This document shows positions 59,310 to 64,000 of a stretch of 64,000 nucleotides of DNA, one piece after another. Under the pieces are notes generated by a model. The model was not told the DNA's origin and searched no databases. It saw nothing but the letters and a program-made list of their open reading frames with translations. The DNA lies in assembly GCA_958298945.1 (NCBI GenBank), contig OY282605.1, positions 42,448,811 to 42,512,810 on the forward strand. The letters run 5' to 3'. The DNA comes from Atherix ibis (lineage: Eukaryota; Arthropoda; Insecta; Diptera; Athericidae). Positions within the stretch are counted from its first letter, which is position 1. Every line of letters begins with the position of its first letter. The position numbers and the translations under genes are program-made.

Positions 59310-59560
59310 TCTCTTTTCAAACTAATTGCCTTGGACAGCTATGCATTGGTGAAGGCATTGTTTACACTCTTTGAGGCGCTGTTTTCAATATTTTGAATGG
59401 CATCGACAGTACCAAGATAACCTCTTTTCAGGTGGTTTTTGACCTTGGGGGGGAAAAAATTAACACGGACTTTGATCAGGCGAATAAACGGGGCTGGAGA
59501 ATTACAGAAATCAATTTTTCCGTCAAAAATCGAAAAAAGGACCTCTTTGGGTGTCATGGT
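59310..59560 (-). pseudogene. Mariner transposase C-terminal relic
   Basis: Minus-strand reading gives 'VYSPDQSPC.FF' (about 59450-59490, the third-Asp block with the Asp lost to a stop) followed by 'PKVKNHLKRGYLGTVDAIQ' (about 59400-59455) and 'CIAVQGN.FEK' near 59320-59345, matching the C-terminal order of D34D mariners of the type at 42382. The open frame 59339-59557 is partly this relic. Confidence 0.55.
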
Positions 59561-59574
59561 TTCAAAAATTTTCT

Positions 59575-59616
59575 TATGAAAAACTTAATTGACAGTTCAT
59601 CTTGAAGGCTCATTTT
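59575..59616. repeat. Direct repeat, left copy
   Basis: About 42 bp beginning tatgaaaaactt and ending gaaggctcatttt. A second copy with few differences lies at 62523-62564, bracketing LINE copy G, the R1-like insertion and a mariner relic. Confidence 0.75.
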
Positions 59617-59621
59617 ATGTA

Positions 59622-59777
59622 AAAACTTTTATCCAAAGTCTACAAATCTAGCTTGAGAAGTGGAGAGAGTAAATGTTCAGACAAGTGTTCCTGTTACCTT
59701 TTCCTCTGTTTTTGGGAATAGCATTCCTCTAAAAGACAAAGTACACTACTGTGGTCTGTATCTAGATGCATGGCTTA
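59622..59777 (+). pseudogene. LINE copy G, left part
   Basis: Aligns with 53603-53762 of copy F (thumb region 'VPVTFSSVF'/'LKDKVHYCGLYLDAWL'). Interrupted at 59777 by the R1-like LINE; resumes at 61516. Its last nine bases, catggctta (59769-59777), are the left target duplication. Confidence 0.78.
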
Positions 59778-59779
59778 GA

Positions 59780-61265
59780 CAAAGATTGGTTCTTATCCTA
59801 AAAGGGAAGAAACCAACGGACGAACCAGCATCCTATTGTCCACTTTGCATGACAGATTGGAGCATTACATCGATCCTCAACTTTCCGAATTCCAATTCGG
59901 ATTCAGGAAGGGGAGATCGACCATCGACGCGCTGGAACTCGTCACGAACATCGCAAAGGAAGCCATCTCAGGAAAGAGATGGAAAGGTGGTTTCAAAAAG
60001 TATTGCCTCATTGTCACCCTGGACATCAAAAATACGTTTAACTCGGCCCGCTGGGACCGAGTTTTGGAGGCTCCTGAAAACATGGGGGTGCCCTACTACC
60101 GACGTAGGATGGTCAGATCATACTTCAGTATTAGACTACTACACTACGAGACGGAGGATGGACCAGCGGAGTATGGGGTCACGGGAGGGGTACCTCAGGG
60201 CTCTGTCCTGGTGCCACTCTTGTGGAACGTCATGTACGACGGCCTACTCCATCTGGAATTACCGCCGAACACAACACTCGTGGCTTTCGCGGATGACGTA
60301 GCGGTTGTCTTTGTAGCCAAACACCAGGAGGAACTGGAAGCCGCATTCTCCACCACCATCTGGAGGATAAGACAGTGGATGACATTGGCAGACCTGTCTT
60401 TGGCGGAAAATAAGACCCAGGCACTCCTTGTGAGTAGCCGGAAGAAAATGGAGACCATCACCATAAGAGTAGGCGACCACGACATCCAGTCGCTACCCTA
60501 CATCTGGTATCTAGGAGTGGTCTTGGATGCCAGACTCAACTACAAGGAGCACATCTCTAGCGTCAGCAGAAAGGCATCAGCAGTACATGGCGCGCTTTCG
60601 CGGATAATGCCCAATATTGCAGGCCCCAGGCAAATCAGAAGGCGACTTCTGGCAACTGTAGTTACCTCCGTCCTGCTTTACGGAGCACCAGTGTTGGCGA
60701 AATCGCTAAAGTTAACAACATACCGCAAGACAATGTCATCAGTCAAGTGGCTCTCAGCGATCAAACTCGCGTCAGCATACCGAATGGTATCACACAATGC
60801 GTTCAACGTCGTGGCATCATGCCCACCCATCGACATCCTGGCAGGAGAGCGTGAACGCCAACACCGTAGGAAGAAGGAAAAGCGGCGAAAGGTCCTCTGT
60901 GAAGAGGAGAGACCCGAGAGTCTTCGCCTCTAGCAAGAGAGATGGGACAGCTTGACGAAGGGTCGGTGGACTCATCGGCTGTTCCCAGATATCACCAAAT
61001 GGGTCACTCGCGTGCACGGGAAAGTCGGGTATTACATCACCCAACTCTTGACTGGTCATGGATACTTTCGGGCATACTTGCACAGATTCAAGATAACTGA
61101 CTCCCCAAACTGTCATCATTGTCGCGATGTGAGAAAAATCTGGACCGTTCCATCAGTTCAGAAAACATAGTGGAGTGCATGCTGAAGAGCCAATCGGCTT
61201 GGAACAGAGTTGCAGAGTACGCGGAATCTGTAATCAAGGATCTTCGGACCACGTACGAAGAATAG
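59780..61265 (+). pseudogene. R1-like reverse transcriptase and C-terminal region
   Basis: From 59780: 'RLVLILKGKKPTDEPASY', then a small deletion and frameshift, then frame 59836-60933: 'FQFGFRKGRSTIDALELV', motif A 'LIVTLDIKNTFNSARW' (usual Ala replaced by Thr), motif B 'TGGVPQGSVLVPLLWN', motif C 'AFADDVAVV' with both Asp, 'WYLGVVLDARLNY'. TAG at 60931-60933 interrupts what is otherwise a continuous frame into 'KGRWTHRLFPDITKWV', 'VGYYITQLLTGHGYFRAYL' and the start of the zinc-knuckle-like 'CHHC' (about 61105-61120). A deletion removes the rest of that motif, and the end 'WNRVAEYAESVIKDLR' reaches TAG 61263-61265. R1-clade by these motifs. Not functional. Confidence 0.9.
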
Positions 61266-61506
61266 GCCGCGAGGCGTCATAATATCGGGACAGTAGTAAT
61301 ATCAAATAAGAACGCCCCGGCGAAGTAGTATTTACAAAGAGTGCCGCCGAGGAACCATCGTTCCGGGAGTAAGGGTAGAGGTAGAGGTAGGTTTTAGCGA
61401 GGTAAAAATCCCGCATAACTCGCCTGGCAGGTAGAAGGTCTTCCAGGCGAGTACCTTTTGAAGGTTTCCCCCTGTACCTCATTAATCTAAACTTAAAAAA
61501 AAAATA
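61266..61506 (+). other. 3' untranslated region and poly(A) of the R1-like LINE
   Basis: Non-coding tail after the ORF2 stop, with purine-rich stretches (gtagaggtagaggtagg near 61375) and two related segments, 'cgcctggcaggtagaaggtc' and 'ccaggcgagtacc', that could pair through aggcga/tcgcct. Ends in ten A residues. Confidence 0.7.
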
Positions 61507-61934
61507 CATGGCTTAAGTGAAACACTCACACTGGAGTAAAAAGACATCAACTTATCAGGCACTATTGAAAACTGATGAGTCTATTGGGCAACTAATCAAA
61601 ACAGACATAACTTTTAATTGGGAAACCATTCTGGAGGTGCTGTATTGAGCTCTGAAGTTCTACTAAGCATTTCAATTTACCTCTTGTTAAAAAACTTGCC
61701 TTCGACATTTCCTTGATAAACACATGTCAGCGTTTAAAAAAAAGAAATTGTCCAAAAGATCTCTTCAAATGTTAAAATCACTTTTTAGATATAGAAACGC
61801 CAATGGGCGTTTATTATCAATTGATCCAATTCTGTTATTGTAAAGTCTTCATTATAAAATCTTCTACTTACAATGTTTATGTAGTGATAATCAATAAATA
61901 AATGAAAAGATTTTTTAATAAATATTATTGGATA
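61507..61934 (+). pseudogene. LINE copy G, right part
   Basis: Starts with the right target duplication (61507-61515) and continues the alignment with copy F from about 53755 to 54285, including 'cacatgtcagcgtttaaaaa' and the 3' tail 'cttctacttacaatgtttat'. Confidence 0.78.
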
Positions 61935-62520
61935 TACAAAAAAAATACAAATTCTGAGGCTTTATTTTAGAAATATGCTCACATATGTGTATTCATGCTT
62001 CAAAGTATAGTCCATTGCTACCCACAAACTTTTCCCATCCTTCTGACAGCATATGGATTCCATATTGATAAAAATACTCGTTTTTTATGGCGATCCATGC
62101 CTCAACCAAATTTTTAGTCTCTTCGTAAGATCGAAAGTGCTGATCAGCCAGGCCACGCGTCATCGATCAGAAGAGGTATTAGTCGGAAGCAGCGATGTCT
62201 GGACTATAAGATGGTGCAGGATATACCATGGCAGTATTTCCAGGTAGTTTTAACCATTTTGGCAATATGTGGCCTAGCGTTGTCGTGCTGCAAAATCACT
62301 TTACCATGTCTTTACTTGTAATGTAGCCGTTTTTCATTCATTTCTCTACTTAAACGCATCAGTTGTGTTTAGTAGCGAGCCAGTGAAAAAACGCCGTTCG
62401 ATGTCGTGCAGCTTCCACTCGTATGGCACTCAATTTACTTGCTTTTGGATCATTTCCAAAGCTTTTAAACGATAAAAAATAGCTTGTTTAATCACGCCTA
62501 ATGAATCTACAAATTTTTGT
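61935..62520 (-). pseudogene. Mauritiana-like mariner relic beside LINE copy G
   Basis: Aligns with the minus-strand mariner at 54296-54920, in the same position relative to the LINE tail. Recoverable: a C-terminal region near 62020-62060, the block before the second Asp (tggcaatatgtggcctagcg near 62260, coding for 'RxHIAK' in reverse), the linker remnant near 62405-62430 ('VPYEWKL' type), then a break at about 62518 in the N-terminal part. Confidence 0.68.
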
Positions 62521-62522
62521 AT

Positions 62523-62564
62523 ATGAAAAACTTGATCGACAGTTCATTCTGAAGGCTCATTTTC
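62523..62564. repeat. Direct repeat, right copy
   Basis: Second copy of the 42-bp repeat at 59575-59616. Confidence 0.75.
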
Positions 62565-63567
62565 CTTTATTTTCATAAATTTTCAATGTTTCAATGCTTT
62601 TCGGCGCTCCAAAAGTTATTTATGTCATCGAAGAATAGGTCCTCGTGATAAGGAATGTCTTCCGAAGGCTAAAATTTTGCTGTCATATTATATTATTGAG
62701 TCAGATTTTACTGGTCCATTTTTTGCAACGCATTACGAAAGCACAATTTCATTTATCACATCTGCGATGCAGGAAAAAGTTCCGAGTATTGCCAGATTAC
62801 TTTCAGTCTTATTACTTTACTGTCATACCTCGTATACATTATATGAAATTACCATGTATGTGTTATAGTCTGATATCGAGCAAAATATAATTTTTTTTAA
62901 ATGTGAATAGAACATTTTTGTGGGCTCTTTTCTTTAACGATAAAAGTGAGCACCCATAAACAAATCCTATTTGGTGAGTGTAATCAGAAATTATGATTAT
63001 ATTAAATGAAAAAAATTTCTATGTAAATTTCAAATATGAAATAAATTATTTTATAAAAGTATGATATGTGAAAAATAAATTGAATTTTACATTTATAGGC
63101 CATAGTGTAAGTGTAAATTATTAACAATACAATAAGTTCTTATTATGGATATCGTAAGACTTCAAAATCAAAATGGATGGAAATATAGTCAGGCATAGAA
63201 TGACTTTAATGTTAATTATCTAATTTTAAGATTATTTCTTTAATTTACTTTTTTATATAAAAAAAACCACTTCGATTATACAAAATTTTCTACATTCTCG
63301 TCATAGAAGGTATTATCGTCAATTTGTGCTTGGGAAAATAAAATTCTATAAAAGATACTTAAAATTTAGATTTTGATAAAAAAATTTCTAAAATATTTAC
63401 GCTATTGTTTATAGATTATAAAATAATTTATAATAGTAATAAAAAACTTCTTACAGGACTCAATATGCTTCTGGTAGTTTTTGTAACTTTTTCAACCACA
63501 TTACGCTGTAATTCGACCGTTGGTTTTTACCATAAATGCTCTAAAAATTAAATATTATCTTTAATAA
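62565..63567. other. AT-rich spacer, no gene seen
   Basis: The overlapping frames 62645-62890 and 62677-62868 show no known motif. Nothing else recognised up to the mariner at 63568. Confidence 0.5.
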
Positions 63568-64000
63568 GATGATCGATTGCTCACCGAAGCTTATACTGAA
63601 TATGTTCCATCGATTTCAACGTGCGAGAGATGGTTTGTGCGGTTCAGAAGTGGTGATTTTGACACGAAAGACAAAGAACGACCAGGTCAGCCAAAAAAGT
63701 TTGAAGATGAAGATTTGGAGGCATTACTCGACGAAGACTGTTGTCGAACTCAAGAAGAAATTGCAAAATCATTGGGAGTCACTCAAGCAGCCATTTCAAA
63801 ACGTTTGAAAGCAGCAGGATTCATCCAAAAGCAAGGAAATTGGGTCCCATATGAATTGAAGCCGAGAGACGTTGAAAGGCGATTTTGCATGTCCAAAATG
63901 CTGCTTGAACGGCAGAAAAAGAAGTCGTTTTTGAATCGAATCATTACTGGCGACGAAAAGTGGATTCATTACGATAACTCAAAGCGCAAAAAATCGTATG
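63568..64000 (+). CDS. Mauritiana-type mariner transposase, partial at right edge
   Basis: Open without a stop from 63568 to the end of the window (144 codons). Reads 'DRLLTEAYTEYVPSISTCER', then 'WFVRFRSGDFDTKDKERPG', 'KKFEDEDLEALLDED', the second helix-turn-helix 'TQEEIAKSLGVTQAAISKRL', linker 'NWVPYELKPRDVERR' and the first catalytic Asp in 'ITGDEKWIHYDN'. A TAA at 63565-63567 and lack of upstream homology mean the first 25-30 residues of the family are missing, so no proper start codon is present and the copy is probably 5'-damaged. The frame at 63569-63808 in another phase is a shadow. Similar in motif wording to the copy at 22145. Confidence 0.9.

Larger units (their letters stand above)
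59778..61506 (+). mobile_element. R1-like LINE, 5'-truncated, with poly(A) and target duplication
   Basis: Non-LTR retrotransposon inserted in LINE copy G. Target duplication catggctta at 59769-59777 and 61507-61515 (12 bp with one mismatch if extended left). Poly(A) at 61495-61504. Its base composition is much more GC-rich than the surroundings, consistent with a different and fairly young source. It lacks ORF1, endonuclease and the start of the reverse transcriptase. Confidence 0.93.

Noticed and set aside
1..64000. CRISPR arrays, bacterial operons or prophage
   Set aside because: No regularly spaced identical repeats and no prokaryotic-type gene arrangement; the content is eukaryotic transposons.
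1..64000. tRNA genes
   Set aside because: I looked for a B-box-like GGTTCGAATCC with a plausible acceptor stem on both strands and found none that folded convincingly.

Overview
The window looks like AT-rich insect nuclear DNA, possibly dipteran (low confidence). The reason is its load of mariner-type transposons from several lineages plus jockey-like and R1-like non-LTR retrotransposons, all in very AT-rich spacer. I recognise no host protein-coding gene, tRNA or rRNA. It is best read as an intergenic or large intronic transposon graveyard, with one mariner whose transposase frame is intact and one open mariner frame cut by the right edge.

Left part (1-11 kb): a short degenerate array carrying GTCACGTGAC palindromes, a non-LTR reverse transcriptase relic, a tandem non-coding repeat, a DD41D transposase relic near 5.8-6.3 kb, and a 5'-truncated jockey-like LINE (8836-10694, minus) with an 11-bp target site duplication. 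That LINE interrupts a second DD41D relic.

Middle (12-44 kb): a decayed jockey-like LINE (12.1-14.1 kb); an irritans-type mariner with a 1-bp frameshift (16.3-17.6 kb); a complete but decayed DD41D element with matching inverted ends (17.96-19.24 kb); a mauritiana-type mariner with only two in-frame stops and a perfect palindrome in its leader (21.9-23.1 kb); more DD41D relics; a mellifera-like mariner (26.8-27.8 kb); a second jockey-like LINE with a 12-bp target site duplication beside a strong hairpin (30.0-32.4 kb); a mariner with one in-frame stop (34.4-35.7 kb); a 192-bp tandem duplication; and two internally deleted mariners with good termini (37.5-38.6 and 42.4-43.3 kb).

Right part (44-64 kb): a less AT-rich unexplained stretch; a mauritiana-type mariner relic (47.7-48.9 kb); three or more LINE relics; a duplicated LINE-plus-mariner block (53.4-55.7 kb versus 59.6-62.5 kb), the second copy split by an R1-like LINE with poly(A) tail and target duplication; the intact-frame irritans-type mariner (57979-59259, 348 codons); and a mauritiana-type mariner running off the end.

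The genes do not form a pathway. Autonomous or formerly autonomous transposases would act on their own ends, and the nested insertions give a relative order of events. Family names rest on motifs and remembered family features; no database search was possible.
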